A stretch of DNA of 64,000 nt, taken from positions 124,001 to 188,000 of the forward strand of contig CACMYX010000004.1 in assembly GCA_902618015.1 (NCBI GenBank), written 5' to 3'. Positions within the stretch are counted from its first letter, which is position 1, and each line of letters opens with the position of its first letter. The translations under genes and the position numbers were made by a program. The notes under the pieces are model-generated. The model searched no databases, had not been told where the DNA came from, and saw only the letters and a list, made by a program, of their open reading frames with translations. This DNA is from an uncultured Alphaproteobacteria bacterium (GTDB lineage Bacteria > Pseudomonadota > Alphaproteobacteria > HIMB59 > GCA-002718135). Positions 10,076 through 21,542 of the stretch are shown here, one piece after another.

Positions 10076-13000
10076 CTAATTTTCTATATTTTCAGTCTGA
10101 TTTTTATCAATTATTTCTTTATCTCTTTCAAAAGCAATATTTTCATAGTCTGAAGTCATTTTTCCGGTTCCAGCTGGAATAAGCCTACCTACTATAACAT
10201 TTTCTTTTAGGCCTTTTAAAGTATCAACTTTTCCTAGAGTAGCAGCATCAGTCAAAACTTTAGTTGTTTCCTGAAAAGATGCTGCTGAAATAAATGAATT
10301 TGTTTGTAAGCTGGCTTTTGTTATTCCAAGCAATACTGGCTCATAAACAACTTCTTTTTTTCCATTATTTGATAAGATTTTATTAATTTTTAAAACATCT
10401 CTTTTTTGTATTTGCTCTCCTGAAATTAAATTTGACTCTCCTGGATCCTTCACAAGAACTTTTTGTAACATTTGTCTTGCAATTGTTTCTATGTGTTTAT
10501 CATTTATATATACGCCTTGGAGTTTATAAACTGATTGAACTTCTCTAACAAGATATTTTGCTAGTTCCTCGACACCTAAGATTCTAAGAATATCATGTGG
10601 TACAGGAGTTCCTTCAACGAGAATATCACCTTTTTTTACAAAATCGCCTTCTTGAACGTTTAGATACTTTGATCTAGGAATTAATGTTTCAAAATTATCT
10701 TTATCGTCTAATGAAGTAATAATAACTCTTCTTTTATTTTTGTAATCTTTACCAAATGAAATTTTTCCATCAATCTCACACATTATTGCAGGATCTTTTG
10801 GTTTTCTAGCTTCAAATAATTCTGCTACTCTTGGAAGTCCTCCTGTAATATCTTTAGTCTTTGAGGATTCTTTTGGTATTCTAGCTATTACTTGACCAGC
10901 AGAAACTTCTTGCCCATCCTCTACGCTCAATATTGAGTCAATTGACATAGGGTAATTTGAAAAGTTTGTTTCATCACTTATCTGATCTGATAGTTCATCA
11001 ACGATGTTTATAGCAGGTTTGAAATTTTTACTTTTTTGATTTTGACTCCAGTCAATAACTATCTTACTTGAAATGCCTGTTGTATCGTCAATGGATTCTC
11101 TAAATGATACACCCTGCTTTAAGTCTATATATTTAACATATCCATTTTTTTCTGCAATTATGGGAAGTGTATAAGGATCCCACTCAGCTAAAATATCATT
11201 GCTGTTAACTTTATCTCCGTCATTTACAAATAATTTAGAACCAAATGGTATATTGGATGAATATTTTTCCAAACTTTCATCGAGAATTCTTATTTTACCA
11301 TTTCTACTTAATACTATTTTATTTTTAAATTTATCTTCGATAATTTTAATATTATCCAGTTTAATGGTACCAGAAACTGCAGCTGATGCATTAGATTGTT
11401 CTACTGATGAACTCGCAGCACCTCCAATATGAAATGTTCTCATTGTTAATTGAGTACCAGGTTCACCAATAGATTGTGCTGCAATTATTCCTACTGCTTC
11501 TCCAACGTTAACTGAAGTTCCTCTTGCAAGGTCTCTACCATAACAAACTGAGCAAATCCCATCTTCTGTTTCACATGTTAATACTGACCTTATTTTTAGA
11601 GATCTGATTCCTAATCTTGCAATAGAATCAAGATGTTTTTCAGAAATTATTTCTCCAGCTTTAACAATTGTTTGACTGTTTTCATCAATAATTTCTTCAA
11701 CTGGAGTTCTTCCAAGTATTCTCTCAGTTAAAGGAGATGTTATATTGCCGGACTCAACTATTTCTTCGACCAAAACTCCGTTTTTAGTATTACAATCTAC
11801 CTCTCGAATAACAGCATCTTGAGCAACATCTACCAATCTTCTGGTCAAGTATCCACTACTTGCAGTTTTTAAAGCAGTATCGGCAAGTCCTTTTCGAGCT
11901 CCATGAGTGGAAGTAAAATATTCTAAAACAGACAAACCTTCTTTAAAATTAGATTTAATTGGGTTTTCAATTATTTCCCCAGAAGGTTTAGCCATTAAAC
12001 CTCTCATACCAGATAATTGTTTTAATTGGGCTGCTGATCCCCTGGCACCAGAATGTGCCATCATGTAAACTGAATTGATTGGCTGATCCTCAGACGGACT
12101 TGAAATCACGTCTAACATTTTATCAGCAACTCTGTTTGTGCATTCTGACCAAGCATCAACTACTTTATTATATTTTTCTCCTTGAGTAATTAATCCATCT
12201 TGATATTGATTTTCGTATTCTTGGACTTTTGATTGAGTAGCGTTTAATAGCTCATCTTTATCGGTAGGGATAATCAGGTCATCTTTTCCAAAAGAAATAC
12301 CGGCTATAGCGGCATACTTGAAGCCAATTTGCATTATGTGATCTGCGAACAACACAGTCTCTTTTTGCCCACAAAATCTATAAACGGCATCGATAATATT
12401 ACTAACTTCTTTTTTTGTAAGAACTTTATTTATCATGTCAAAACTAATATTTTTATTATTTGGTAAAATATTGCCAAGTATCATTCTTCCTGGAGTAGTC
12501 TCAACTTTCACAAACTCTCCACTATTAGTTTTTATTCTTGCTTTTATTTTTGAATGCAAACTTAAATCTTGGTTTTCAAGAGCTTTTAAGATTTCATTTA
12601 GGTCAACAAAACTTCTTCCCTCTCCAATTTGCTTATCTCTCATTATAGATAAATAATAAATACCTAATACAATATCTTGTGATGGAACAATTATAGGTTT
12701 ACCGCTTGAAGGAGATAAAATATTATTTGTGCTCATCATTAATACCCTAGCTTCAAGTTGTGCTTCAAGGCTTAAAGGTACATGGACTGCCATTTGATCT
12801 CCATCAAAATCTGCATTAAAAGCAGTGCACACCAACGGGTGAAGTTGTATAGATTTACCCTCAATCAATATAGGTTCAAAAGCTTGTATTCCTAACCTAT
12901 GCAATGTTGGTGCTCTGTTAAGTAGTACTGGATGTTCTCTTATAACTTCTTCAAGAATATCCCATACTCTTGGATCCTCTTTTTCAACAAGTTTTTTTGC

Positions 13001-14194
13001 AGCCTTTATTGTATTAGCCCATCCATAGATATCAAGTTTATGAAATATAAATGGCTTGAAAAGTTCAAGAGCCATTTTCTTTGGAATACCACACTGATGA
13101 AGTTTAAGATTTGGCCCAACAACAATTACTGATCTACCTGAATAATCTACACGTTTACCTAATAGATTTTGTCTAAATCGTCCTTGTTTACCTTTTAACA
13201 TGTCAGATAAAGATTTAAGTGGTCTTTTGTTAGTGGAGGTAATTACTCTGCCTCTTCTTCCATTATCAAATAAGGCATCAACAGATTCTTGAAGCATTCT
13301 TTTTTCATTTCTGATGATTATGTCTGGGGCCCTTAAATCAATAAGTCTTTTTAATCTATTATTTCTATTTATAACTCTTCTATACAGATCATTTAAATCA
13401 CTAGTTGCAAATCTTCCTCCATCCAAAGGTACTAAGGGTCTTAATTCTGGAGGAATTACAGGCAGTACTCTCATTATCATCCATTCTGGTTTATTTTTTG
13501 ATAAAATGAAAGATTCAATGAGTTTGAGTCTTTTAGTAATTTTAGTTTTTTTAAGTTCAGATTTAGTTTCTGTAAGATCAATTTTTAATTGATTATAATC
13601 TGTTTCCAAATCAATGCTTAAAAGCATTTGTTCAATAGCCTCAGCTCCAATTGCTGCACTAAATGAGTCTTCTCCATATTCGTCTTGATAATCAATATAC
13701 TGCTCTTCAGAAATAATTTCGCCTTTTTTTAAGTCTGTTAAACCTGGCTCAACAACAATGAACTGCTCAAAATAAAGAACCTTCTCAAGATTTTTTATAG
13801 TCATATCTAAAAGAGTCGCAATTCTGCTTGGTAAAGATTTCATAAACCATATGTGAGATACAGGTGCAGCTAACTCAATATGACCCATTCTATCTCTTCT
13901 AACTTTAGATAAAGTAACCTCTACACCACATTTTTCACAAATTATTCCTCTAAATTTCATCCTTTTATACTTACCGCAAAGACATTCATAATCTTTCACA
14001 GGTCCAAAAATTCTTGAACAAAATAAACCATCTTTTTCAGGTTTAAATGTTCTATAATTGATAGTCTCAGGTTTTTTAATTTCACCGAAAGACCAGGATC
14101 TTATATCATCAGGACTGGCAATAGATATTTTAAGACTGTTAAAATTTTGAACACCCTGGTTCTGATTAAAAATATTTGTAAGCTCTTTATTCAT
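10076..14194 (-). CDS. rpoC: DNA-directed RNA polymerase subunit beta'
   Basis: The clamp and catalytic subunit of RNA polymerase. The 1372 residues include the N-terminal zinc finger [20 protein letters not shown] (about residues 71-90) and the Mg-binding catalytic loop [12 protein letters not shown] (about residue 460). The trigger-loop region [18 protein letters not shown] and the second zinc site [15 protein letters not shown] follow. The start overlaps the rpoB stop by 8 bases. Length is normal for alphaproteobacteria. The opposite-strand ORFs here are shadows. Confidence 0.98.
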   Translation of the reverse strand: MNKELTNIFNQNQGVQNFNSLKISIASPDDIRSWSFGEIKKPETINYRTFKPEKDGLFCSRIFGPVKDYECLCGKYKRMKFRGIICEKCGVEVTLSKVRRDRMGHIELAAPVSHIWFMKSLPSRIATLLDMTIKNLEKVLYFEQFIVVEPGLTDLKKGEIISEEQYIDYQDEYGEDSFSAAIGAEAIEQMLLSIDLETDYNQLKIDLTETKSELKKTKITKRLKLIESFILSKNKPEWMIMRVLPVIPPELRPLVPLDGGRFATSDLNDLYRRVINRNNRLKRLIDLRAPDIIIRNEKRMLQESVDALFDNGRRGRVITSTNKRPLKSLSDMLKGKQGRFRQNLLGKRVDYSGRSVIVVGPNLKLHQCGIPKKMALELFKPFIFHKLDIYGWANTIKAAKKLVEKEDPRVWDILEEVIREHPVLLNRAPTLHRLGIQAFEPILIEGKSIQLHPLVCTAFNADFDGDQMAVHVPLSLEAQLEARVLMMSTNNILSPSSGKPIIVPSQDIVLGIYYLSIMRDKQIGEGRSFVDLNEILKALENQDLSLHSKIKARIKTNSGEFVKVETTPGRMILGNILPNNKNISFDMINKVLTKKEVSNIIDAVYRFCGQKETVLFADHIMQIGFKYAAIAGISFGKDDLIIPTDKDELLNATQSKVQEYENQYQDGLITQGEKYNKVVDAWSECTNRVADKMLDVISSPSEDQPINSVYMMAHSGARGSAAQLKQLSGMRGLMAKPSGEIIENPIKSNFKEGLSVLEYFTSTHGARKGLADTALKTASSGYLTRRLVDVAQDAVIREVDCNTKNGVLVEEIVESGNITSPLTERILGRTPVEEIIDENSQTIVKAGEIISEKHLDSIARLGIRSLKIRSVLTCETEDGICSVCYGRDLARGTSVNVGEAVGIIAAQSIGEPGTQLTMRTFHIGGAASSSVEQSNASAAVSGTIKLDNIKIIEDKFKNKIVLSRNGKIRILDESLEKYSSNIPFGSKLFVNDGDKVNSNDILAEWDPYTLPIIAEKNGYVKYIDLKQGVSFRESIDDTTGISSKIVIDWSQNQKSKNFKPAINIVDELSDQISDETNFSNYPMSIDSILSVEDGQEVSAGQVIARIPKESSKTKDITGGLPRVAELFEARKPKDPAIMCEIDGKISFGKDYKNKRRVIITSLDDKDNFETLIPRSKYLNVQEGDFVKKGDILVEGTPVPHDILRILGVEELAKYLVREVQSVYKLQGVYINDKHIETIARQMLQKVLVKDPGESNLISGEQIQKRDVLKINKILSNNGKKEVVYEPVLLGITKASLQTNSFISAASFQETTKVLTDAATLGKVDTLKGLKENVIVGRLIPAGTGKMTSDYENIAFERDKEIIDKNQTENIEN

Positions 14195-17100
14195 TTGTTC
14201 CTATTAGGTTAGTAATGTTATTTTCTTTTAAATTTTCCTTAAAATCTAGATTCAAGCCAAGAGATCTTAGTTCCTTTACCATTACATTAAATGACTCAGG
14301 AGTTCCAGACTCAAAATTGTTATCACCTTTGACTATTGATTCATAAACTTTCGTTCTACCTGCTACATCGTCCGATTTTATGGTAAGAATTTCCTGCAGG
14401 GTGTATGCAGCTCCATAAGCTTCTAGGGCCCAAACTTCCATTTCTCCAAATCTTTGACCACCAAATTGAGCTTTTCCACCTAGAGGTTGTTGGGTGACAA
14501 GACTGTATGGACCTATTGACCTAGCATGAATTTTTTCGTCGACAAGATGGTGAAGTTTAAGCATATACATATAGCCTACAGTTACTGGTCTTTCAAATTT
14601 TTGACCTGTTATACCATCATACAAAATTTCTTGACCTGTACTAGACACACCCGAAACAGATAATAAATTTGTGATATCTTTTTCTTTTGCACCATCGAAA
14701 ACAGGAGTTGCAAAAGGAATTCCATCTTTAAGATTATTACCTAATTCTAGTATTTCATCGTCATTCATATTTTTGATAGATTTTTGATGATAATCTAAGT
14801 CGTAAATTTCCAGTAATTTTTTTCTAAGATCATTAGTTTGTCCCTCAGATTGAATCTTTTTTATCATTTGATTTACTTGTTTTCCTAATGAGGCAGAAGC
14901 CCATCCTAAGTGAGTTTCTAAAATCTGACCTATATTCATTCTGCTTGGTACACCAAGTGGATTTAAAACAATATCAACTGGAGTTCCATCTTCTAGATAT
15001 GGCATATCTTCAACTGGACATATTTTAGATATTACACCTTTATTTCCATGTCTTCCAGCCATCTTGTCACCTGGTTGAAGTTTACGTTTAACAGATATAA
15101 ATACTTTTATTAATTTTAACACACCAGGTAAAAGTTCATCACCACTTTGAATTTTGTCAATTTTATTTTCAAACTTTTGATTAATATTTCCTAGTTGGTT
15201 TTCATAATTTTTTACCAATAACTCTATTTGATTACTTTTTTTCTCATCTGAAATATTTATTTTTAGTAAATCACTTAAAGTAAGATCTTCAATTTGTTCA
15301 AATTTTAATTGTGTATTTTTTGTAAAATTATTATTTCCAGAAATGAACGTTTGATTATTAAGTAACTCTCTAAGATGATTCCCAAAACTTTTCTCTAATA
15401 TTTTTAATTCATCATCTCTGTCTCGGGCAATTACCTCTATTTGATTATTTTCTATACTTATTGCTCTTTCATCTTTCTCTATTCCTCTTCTTGAAAAAAC
15501 TCTTATCTCAACAACTGTACCTTTAACACCAGGAGGAACTCTCAAACTTGTATCCTTTACGTCAGCTGCTTTTTCTCCAAATATTGCCCTTAATAGTTTT
15601 TCTTCTGGAGTCATAGGAGATTCGCCTTTTGGAGTAACCTTACCAACTAAAATATCACCTGAATTAACCTCTGCACCTACATAAACTATGCCTGTTTCAT
15701 CAAGGTTAACTAGCATTTCCTCACTTGCGTTTGGTATATCTCTGGTTATTTCTTCTGGACCTAATTTTGTATCCCTAGACATTACTTCAAACTCTTCTAC
15801 ATGGATTGATGTAAAAACATCATCTTGAACAACTTTTTCTGAAATTAAAATTGAATCTTCAAAATTGTATCCATTCCATGGCATGAATGCAGCTAATACA
15901 TTTCTACCTAGTGCAAGTTCGCCTAAATCAGTTGCAGGACCATCAGCTATAACTTGGTTTTTTTCGACTTTATCACCAACATTAACAAGTGGCCGTTGTG
16001 TTATACATGTATTCTGATTAGATCTCTGAAATTTTGCAAGATTATAAATATCAATTTTATTAAGTGTTTTATCACTTTTATCAGTTATTCTAATTACAAT
16101 TCTATTAGCATCAAGTTGATCTACTACGCCTTCTCTTTTTGCTACAACTGTTGAACCACTATCATTAGCAACCGTATATTCCATTCCAGTTCCAACTAGT
16201 GGAGCCTTTGGTTTAATTAATGGAACTGCTTGTCTCATCATGTTTGAACCCATTAAAGCTCTATTGGCATCATCATTTTCTAAAAAAGGTATTAGAGAGG
16301 AGGCAACAGATACTAATTGTTGAGGAGAAACATCCATTAAATCTATTGCATCAATATCTGCATTAATAAACTCACCATTTTTTCTACAACTTACAACTTG
16401 ATTTGCAAATTTACCCTTAGAGTCTATTTCAGCATTTGCTTGAGCAATTACAAAATCTTCTTCATCAATCGCACTTAAATAAATTACTTTATCTGATACT
16501 TTGCCTGAGTTTACTATTCTATAAGGAGTCTCGATAAAACCATATTTGTTAATCCTGGAGTAAGAGGCTAAACTATTAATTAAACCAATATTTGCTCCCT
16601 CAGGAGTTTCGATGGGACAAATTCTACCATAATGTGTTTGATGCACATCTCTAACTTCAAAACCAGCTCTTTCTCTATTGAGCCCACCTGGACCTAACGC
16701 AGAAACCCTTCTTTTATGTGTTATTTCACTTAAAGGATTTGTTTGATCCATAAATTGACTAAGTTGACTGAGTCCAAAGAATTCTTTTATTGAAGCAACA
16801 ACAGGTTTTGCATTTACAATATCTTGCGGCATGATATTATCTACTTCAAGCGAGCTAAGTCTCTCTTTTATTGCTCTGTCCATTTTTAATAATCCTATTC
16901 GGTATTGATTTTCAAGAAGTTCACCAACAGATCTTACTCTTCTATTAGCTAAGTGATCAATATCATCTATTTCACCCTTACCATCAATTAAGTTATGCAT
17001 ATGCTTCACAACATCTAAAATGTCACTCTTATCTAAAACTCTTTGTTCTATAGAAGTATTTTTTTTGAATTTAGCATTTATTTTTAACCTGCCAACCGAA

Positions 17101-18392
17101 GATAAATCATATCTATCTGAGTTAAAAAAAAGATTATTAAAAAGATTTTCGGCCGTCTCAATTGTAGGCGGTTCGCCTGGTCTTAATATTTTAAATATCT
17201 CAAATAAAGCTTCTTCTCTAGATCTAGCTTTATCAGATTGAATAGTGTTTCTGATATATGAACCTATTTCAATATTATCTGCTTTTAATATATCAATTTT
17301 ATTTATTTTATTTTCATTAAGAAACTGTATAAAACTTTCATCAATCTCATATCCAGCTTCATAAAAAATTTTACCAGTTTTTTCGTCAATAATATCTGAA
17401 GATATAAAGAACCCTATTAATGACTCCTCGCTAATAGATAAATTTGAAATATTTTTCTTATTGAGATCATTAATAATTTTTTGATTAACTTTTGTTCCTT
17501 TAGAAACAATAACCTTTCCATTTTTAGAATCTAAAAGATCAAAGTTAAGAATTTTTGCCTTAAAAAAACTTATATCTTGCTTAAATGACCATCCAAAATT
17601 ATTTTTTTTATAAACAATATTATCATAAAATAATGATAATATTTCTTCACCTGTCATACCGAGTATACGTTTTGAGTCAGGCTCTATTTTATTATCTTCA
17701 CATTCTTTAATATATTTTTCTGATGCTTCGCTAAGTAAGCACTTAAATAAAGTTGTTACAGGGAATTTTCTTTTTCTGTCAATTCTTGCGTGAATAATAT
17801 TCTTAGCATCGTGTTCAAAATCTAACCAAGACCCTCTGTAAGGAATTATTCTGGCATTAAAAAGAAACTTCCCACTAGTATGTGTTTTTCCAAAGTCATG
17901 ATCAAAAAATACACCGGGCGATCTATGCATCTGACTAACTACAACCCTTTCAGTACCATTCACAACAAACGTAGCATTTTTAGTCATTAGGGGAATATCA
18001 CCCATATATACTTCTTGCTCTTTAATATCTCTAACAGATTTGGTTCCAGCAATTTCGTCAATGTCCCATATGATCAGACGAAAATTTACAAGAAGAGGAG
18101 TTCCATAAGTCATACCTCTCTGCGAACATTCTTCTACGTCATATTTTGGTACACCAAGATTATAACTTACATAATCTACGGAAGCTCGCTCAGCGTAGTC
18201 TTGAATAGGAAAGACAGATTTGAAGATAGAATGTAGACCAGTGTCCTCTCTTTTATCAGGATCAGTTTGTAATTGTAAAAAATTATCGAATGATCTTTTT
18301 TGTACTTCTACTAAATTTGGTAACGAAGTTACGAGAGGAATTTTTCCAAAAGATTTTCTAATTTTTTTTAAATTAACATGGTCTAAACTCAT
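14187..18392 (-). CDS. rpoB: DNA-directed RNA polymerase subunit beta
   Basis: The beta subunit of RNA polymerase, 1401 residues. The rifampicin pocket reads [20 protein letters not shown] (about residues 547-566), with the Asp, His and Ser of the wild type, so rifampicin sensitivity is expected. Further conserved blocks are [29 protein letters not shown] [15 protein letters not shown] and [21 protein letters not shown] near the C-terminus. A hairpin that may act as an attenuator lies between rplL and this gene. A ribosome-binding site (AAAGGAG) precedes the ATG. Confidence 0.98.
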   Translation of the reverse strand: MSLDHVNLKKIRKSFGKIPLVTSLPNLVEVQKRSFDNFLQLQTDPDKREDTGLHSIFKSVFPIQDYAERASVDYVSYNLGVPKYDVEECSQRGMTYGTPLLVNFRLIIWDIDEIAGTKSVRDIKEQEVYMGDIPLMTKNATFVVNGTERVVVSQMHRSPGVFFDHDFGKTHTSGKFLFNARIIPYRGSWLDFEHDAKNIIHARIDRKRKFPVTTLFKCLLSEASEKYIKECEDNKIEPDSKRILGMTGEEILSLFYDNIVYKKNNFGWSFKQDISFFKAKILNFDLLDSKNGKVIVSKGTKVNQKIINDLNKKNISNLSISEESLIGFFISSDIIDEKTGKIFYEAGYEIDESFIQFLNENKINKIDILKADNIEIGSYIRNTIQSDKARSREEALFEIFKILRPGEPPTIETAENLFNNLFFNSDRYDLSSVGRLKINAKFKKNTSIEQRVLDKSDILDVVKHMHNLIDGKGEIDDIDHLANRRVRSVGELLENQYRIGLLKMDRAIKERLSSLEVDNIMPQDIVNAKPVVASIKEFFGLSQLSQFMDQTNPLSEITHKRRVSALGPGGLNRERAGFEVRDVHQTHYGRICPIETPEGANIGLINSLASYSRINKYGFIETPYRIVNSGKVSDKVIYLSAIDEEDFVIAQANAEIDSKGKFANQVVSCRKNGEFINADIDAIDLMDVSPQQLVSVASSLIPFLENDDANRALMGSNMMRQAVPLIKPKAPLVGTGMEYTVANDSGSTVVAKREGVVDQLDANRIVIRITDKSDKTLNKIDIYNLAKFQRSNQNTCITQRPLVNVGDKVEKNQVIADGPATDLGELALGRNVLAAFMPWNGYNFEDSILISEKVVQDDVFTSIHVEEFEVMSRDTKLGPEEITRDIPNASEEMLVNLDETGIVYVGAEVNSGDILVGKVTPKGESPMTPEEKLLRAIFGEKAADVKDTSLRVPPGVKGTVVEIRVFSRRGIEKDERAISIENNQIEVIARDRDDELKILEKSFGNHLRELLNNQTFISGNNNFTKNTQLKFEQIEDLTLSDLLKINISDEKKSNQIELLVKNYENQLGNINQKFENKIDKIQSGDELLPGVLKLIKVFISVKRKLQPGDKMAGRHGNKGVISKICPVEDMPYLEDGTPVDIVLNPLGVPSRMNIGQILETHLGWASASLGKQVNQMIKKIQSEGQTNDLRKKLLEIYDLDYHQKSIKNMNDDEILELGNNLKDGIPFATPVFDGAKEKDITNLLSVSGVSSTGQEILYDGITGQKFERPVTVGYMYMLKLHHLVDEKIHARSIGPYSLVTQQPLGGKAQFGGQRFGEMEVWALEAYGAAYTLQEILTIKSDDVAGRTKVYESIVKGDNNFESGTPESFNVMVKELRSLGLNLDFKENLKENNITNLIGTNE

Positions 18393-18419
18393 TTTTCTCC
18401 TTTACGATAATTACTAAGA

Positions 18420-18442
18420 GTAGGCCTTATTAAAAGGCCTAC
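18420..18442 (-). promoter_or_regulatory. Hairpin in the rplL-rpoB gap: possible attenuator or processing site
   Basis: A perfect 9-base inverted repeat (GTAGGCCTT at 18420-18428 and AAGGCCTAC at 18434-18442, 5-base loop) occupies the 53-base gap between rplL and rpoB. No long U tract follows on the minus strand, so it is not a strong intrinsic terminator. In E. coli a partial terminator and an RNase III site lie in the same gap and set the ratio of L7/L12 to polymerase; the same role is inferred here. Confidence 0.55.
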
Positions 18443-18445
18443 AAA

Positions 18446-18823
18446 TTATTTTAATGTAACTTTTGCGCCAGCTGCCTCTAATGCTTTTTTCATTTCTTCA
18501 GCTTCTTCTTTTTTTACACCTTGCTTTAGAGGTTTTGGTGCACCTTCTACTAAATCTTTAGCTTCCTTTAAGCCAAGACCAGTGATGGTTCTAACCTCTT
18601 TTATAACTGCTATTTTGTTAGATCCAGATTCAGATAATTCAATATCAAATTCTGTCTTCTCTTCTGCAGCTGCATCTCCACCACCTGCAGCTGGAGCAGC
18701 TGCTACTGCTACTGGAGCAGCAGCAGATACGCCCCATTTTTCTTCAAGTAGTTTACTCAATTCAGCTGCCTCAAGTACAGTCAAAGAAGAGAGATCTTCC
18801 ACAATTTTATTTAAATCAGCCAT
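18446..18823 (-). CDS. rplL: 50S ribosomal protein L7/L12
   Basis: The multicopy stalk protein that recruits translational GTPases. The 125 residues show the N-terminal dimerisation helix pair ([20 protein letters not shown]), an Ala/Gly-rich hinge (about residues 35-55) and the C-terminal factor-binding domain with [21 protein letters not shown]. It lies 17 bases after rplJ. Its codons are visibly richer in GC than those of its neighbours, as expected for a very highly expressed gene. Confidence 0.98.
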   Translation of the reverse strand: MADLNKIVEDLSSLTVLEAAELSKLLEEKWGVSAAAPVAVAAAPAAGGGDAAAEEKTEFDIELSESGSNKIAVIKEVRTITGLGLKEAKDLVEGAPKPLKQGVKKEEAEEMKKALEAAGAKVTLK

Positions 18824-18840
18824 TTATTTCTCCTTATTAC

Positions 18841-19362
18841 CTAGTTCGACTCTTGTTTATTGCTACTGTTAGAACTAATTAATCTTGCAATTTGTGCCCC
18901 AGGCTCAATTGTAATTGAAGCTATCTTTTGAGCAGGTGCAGATATTAATCCTATTATTTTTCCTCTTAACTCATCTAAAGAAGGTAATTTTGCAAGAAAA
19001 TCAATTTTTTCTCTATCAATTTTCTCACCATTATAACCTCCGCCAACAATTTTAAACTTTTCAAATTTTTTCTCAAAACTAACTGCTACTTTCGCTGGTG
19101 CTACTGCATCATCAGAATAAGCAATTGCTGTTGGACCTTTAAAAAGCTCAGAAATATCTTTAAATTGAGTTTCAGATATAGCAAGTTTAGTGAGTCTGTT
19201 CTTTGTTACTTTAAATTTTGCACCATTATCTCTCATTTCTTTTCTGAGTTGCTCTGTTTCACTAACTGTTAGTCCAGAATATTCAGCAACAATTACAGAA
19301 GTAGAATTTGAGAAATCTTCTTTGAGATTATTTACAAAATCTTTTTTTTCAGAACGTTTCAC
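18841..19362 (-). CDS. rplJ: 50S ribosomal protein L10
   Basis: L10 anchors the L7/L12 stalk to the ribosome and, as the L10-L12 complex, represses its own operon in bacteria studied. I place the start at a GTG at 19362 (MKRSEKKDFVNNL, 173 residues): GAGG sits five bases upstream, and the N-terminus then aligns with the usual alphaproteobacterial start. An upstream in-frame TTG at 19398 would add 12 residues and would read into the structured leader. SVIVAEYSGLTVSETEQLR and FKVTKNRLTKLA are the conserved RNA-binding segments. Confidence 0.95.
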   Translation of the reverse strand: MKRSEKKDFVNNLKEDFSNSTSVIVAEYSGLTVSETEQLRKEMRDNGAKFKVTKNRLTKLAISETQFKDISELFKGPTAIAYSDDAVAPAKVAVSFEKKFEKFKIVGGGYNGEKIDREKIDFLAKLPSLDELRGKIIGLISAPAQKIASITIEPGAQIARLISSNSSNKQESN

Positions 19363-19407
19363 GTCAACCTCGGTTTTAATTGAATCTAAAAGATTCAATA
19401 TTAGCTA

Positions 19408-19434
19408 AAATTAGTTTGCCCACCAAACTAATTT
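19408..19434 (-). promoter_or_regulatory. Second hairpin in the rplJ leader
   Basis: An 11-base perfect stem (AAATTAGTTTG / CAAACTAATTT) with the 5-base loop GTGGG on the minus strand lies between the L10 leader element and the rplJ start. It is followed by TAGC rather than a U run, so it is at best a weak terminator. It could be an attenuator stem or a structure that controls access to the rplJ start. Sequence seen directly; role inferred. Confidence 0.45.
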
Positions 19435-19438
19435 AAAG

Positions 19439-19516
19439 CCTGTCAAGAAGCAAATCAATGACTCGCTTCAGTCTATGCAGGATATTAAGCTCAAGGCCCC
19501 TGCAGTCTTTGACAGG
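19439..19516 (-). promoter_or_regulatory. Ribosomal protein L10 leader RNA element
   Basis: In the 183-base gap between rplA and rplJ the minus strand folds as a three-way element. The closing stem CCTGTCAA (19509-19516) pairs with TTGACAGG (19439-19446). Inner stem TGCAGG (19499-19504) pairs with CCTGCA (19476-19481). A side hairpin pairs GAAGC with GCTTC (19465-19469 and 19447-19451). Position and shape fit the L10 leader family (Rfam RF00557), the binding site of the L10-L12 complex that represses rplJ-rplL translation. A covariance-model search would confirm it. Confidence 0.75.
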
Positions 19517-19545
19517 TGATGATCAAAGATCATCTTTTGGATTAA

Positions 19546-20235
19546 TTAACGCAAGCTAGCTTGGTTAATATTTAATCCAACTCCCATAGTTGAAGCTATG
19601 GTAACCTTTTTTATAAAAGAACCCTTAACGGTATCGGGCTTACTTTTACTAACTGAAGAATAAAATGTTTTGATGTTTTCTAACAAGTCTTCTTCACTAA
19701 AATCCAGTTTGCCAACACCAGCATGAACGATACCAGATTTATCATTTTTGAATTTAACTTGACCTGATTTAGCGTCTTTTACTGATTTAGAAATTTCATT
19801 AGTTACAGTTCCAAGTTTAGGATTTGGCATTAATCCTTTTGGACCTAGTATTTTTGCTACTTTACCTAATTTAGGCATCATATCTGGAGTCGCAATTAGA
19901 ACATCAAATTCTATTTTTGATTTGGAAATAGTTTCAATCAAATCATCGCTTCCTACTATGTCTGCACCATTACTTTTTGCATCATTTTGTTTGTCCTCAT
20001 TTGCAATTACTGCCACCTTTACAGTTTTACCTGTTCCGTAAGGAAGATTTACAACTCCTTTAATATTTTGATCAGTTTTGTTGCTGTCAATTCCGAGATT
20101 AATTGAAATATCAATTGTTTCTTTAAATTTTACATAAGATTTTTCTTTTAAAATTTTGATTGCTTCAAGCGGCTCGTAAATCTTTGTAGTGTCAAAATTA
20201 TTTAACAATCGTTTTCTATTTTTTGTTATTTTCAT
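19546..20235 (-). CDS. rplA: 50S ribosomal protein L1
   Basis: L1 forms the mobile stalk at the E site and represses the L11 operon in E. coli. The 229 residues carry the signature region from IATPDMMPKLGKVAKILG through GPKGLMPNPKLGTV (about residues 114-140), plus the C-terminal half of domain I. It overlaps rplK by one base. The gene is followed by the L10 leader. Confidence 0.97.
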   Translation of the reverse strand: MKITKNRKRLLNNFDTTKIYEPLEAIKILKEKSYVKFKETIDISINLGIDSNKTDQNIKGVVNLPYGTGKTVKVAVIANEDKQNDAKSNGADIVGSDDLIETISKSKIEFDVLIATPDMMPKLGKVAKILGPKGLMPNPKLGTVTNEISKSVKDAKSGQVKFKNDKSGIVHAGVGKLDFSEEDLLENIKTFYSSVSKSKPDTVKGSFIKKVTIASTMGVGLNINQASLR

Positions 20236-20663
20236 TAACCTACTACCTCCATACCCATTGAAACAGCAGATCCTTTAACCATATTCATTGCTCCATTTAG
20301 ATCAATAGCATTTAAATCTTGCATTTTTTCTTTCGCAATTTTTTCAATATCCTGAATTGAGACTTTGCCCACTAATGATCTTCCAGGAGTTGAATTTCCT
20401 TTTTTTATTTTAGCAGCTTTTTTAAGATAATAACTTACTGGTGGTAATTTTGTAGTAAAGTCGAAACTTCTATCTTTATATGCTGTTATAATAACTGGAA
20501 TTGGTGCACCTTTTTCTAAATCTTTTGTTTTATCATTAAATGCTTTACAAAAATCCATTATGTTCAAGCCTCTTTGTCCAAGTGCAGGCCCTACAGGAGG
20601 TGATGGATTAGCTCCTCCAGCTGGTATTTGTAATTTAATTAAACCTAAAATTTCTTTAGCCAT
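20235..20663 (-). CDS. rplK: 50S ribosomal protein L11
   Basis: L11 at the GTPase-associated centre, needed for stringent-response sensing by RelA-type enzymes. The 142 residues include the N-terminal [21 protein letters not shown] (residues 8 onward) and the LNA-type C-terminal RNA-binding domain with [19 protein letters not shown]. It starts 3 bases after nusG, so any L1-binding translational operator would have to lie within the end of nusG. Confidence 0.97.
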   Translation of the reverse strand: MAKEILGLIKLQIPAGGANPSPPVGPALGQRGLNIMDFCKAFNDKTKDLEKGAPIPVIITAYKDRSFDFTTKLPPVSYYLKKAAKIKKGNSTPGRSLVGKVSIQDIEKIAKEKMQDLNAIDLNGAMNMVKGSAVSMGMEVVG

Positions 20664-20666
20664 ATT

Positions 20667-21200
20667 TTATACCTTTTCTACCTGCGAATATTCCAGGTCA
20701 ACAGGCGTTGATCTTCCAAAAATTGATACAGCAACTCTGAGTCTTGCTTTATCTTCATCTATTTGTTCAACCTCTCCATTAAATGAAGCAAACGGACCAT
20801 CAATTACTTTTACTTGTTCACCTATATCATACATTATTGCTGGTCTAGATTTTTCCATACCATCAATTACTTGTTCAGATATTCTTTTTGCTTCAGCATT
20901 GCTTATTGGAATTGGTTGGCCTTTATTACCTAAAAAACCACTGAGCTTAGGTGTGGTTTTGATTATGTGCCAAGTATCATCATTAAGATTCATTTTAATA
21001 AGAATATAACCAGGATAAATTTTTCTTTCTGTGTTAACTCTAACTCCCCTTTTAACTTCAACAACATTTTGAACAGGTACTGATATTTCCTCAATGTGTT
21101 CTTTAATACCTAATTTTGTTGCTTGATCCATTATACTATCTGCAACTTTTTTTTCATACCCTGAGTAAGCATGAAGAACGTACCATCTTGCTTTATTCAT
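20667..21200 (-). CDS. nusG: Transcription termination/antitermination factor NusG
   Basis: NusG couples RNA polymerase to the ribosome (through S10) and to Rho. The 177 residues show the NGN domain (ARWYVLHAYSGYEKKVADSI; PGYILIKMNL) and a C-terminal KOW domain (GEQVKVIDGPFASFNGEVEQI). It overlaps secE by one base, the standard secE-nusG pairing upstream of rplK. Confidence 0.97.
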   Translation of the reverse strand: MNKARWYVLHAYSGYEKKVADSIMDQATKLGIKEHIEEISVPVQNVVEVKRGVRVNTERKIYPGYILIKMNLNDDTWHIIKTTPKLSGFLGNKGQPIPISNAEAKRISEQVIDGMEKSRPAIMYDIGEQVKVIDGPFASFNGEVEQIDEDKARLRVAVSIFGRSTPVDLEYSQVEKV

Positions 21201-21415
21201 TAAAAACCTGATCCTATTTCAATGATTTTTCTTATAGAAAAAGACCAAATTTGATCAGTTAAAAGAAAAAATAAAGAAAATAAAATTATTAATAGTATTA
21301 CTATTGCGGAGGAAATAAAGGTATCTCTTCTTTGAGGCCAGGTTACTTTTTGTAATTCTTGTCTAACTTGTCTTACGAAAAGTGCTGGTGATGTTTTCTT
21401 TTTTTCAATATTCAT
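21200..21415 (-). CDS. secE: Protein translocase subunit SecE
   Basis: SecE clamps SecY in the Sec translocon. At 71 residues it is the short single-helix form found in most bacteria. FVRQVRQELQKVTWPQRRDT (about residues 13-32) is the conserved amphipathic segment, followed by one membrane helix (SSAIVILLIILFSLFFLL). It lies between tRNA-Trp and nusG, the usual tuf-trnW-secE-nusG order. Confidence 0.96.
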   Translation of the reverse strand: MNIEKKKTSPALFVRQVRQELQKVTWPQRRDTFISSAIVILLIILFSLFFLLTDQIWSFSIRKIIEIGSGF

Positions 21416-21429
21416 ATTTTCATTTCTCT

Positions 21430-21505
21430 TGGCAGGAGTGGCAGGACTTGAACCCGCAGCCCCCGGTTTTGGAGACCGGTGCTCTACCAGTTGAGCTACA
21501 CTCCT
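21430..21505 (-). tRNA. trnW: tRNA-Trp (CCA)
   Basis: A 76-base cloverleaf on the minus strand with acceptor AGGAGTG/CACTCCT, anticodon stem CCGGT/ACCGG and loop CTCCAAA (anticodon CCA). The 3' CCA is encoded. It lies between tuf and secE, its standard location in proteobacteria, and is probably cotranscribed with both. Confidence 0.97.
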
Positions 21506-21542
21506 AATAAGTATTGGCTAACTGATAGAGCGGTCTCTAAAA

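Noticed and set aside
20560..21009. 149-residue open frame on the plus strand
   Set aside because: Antisense to rplK and nusG; the length comes from the codon bias of those genes.
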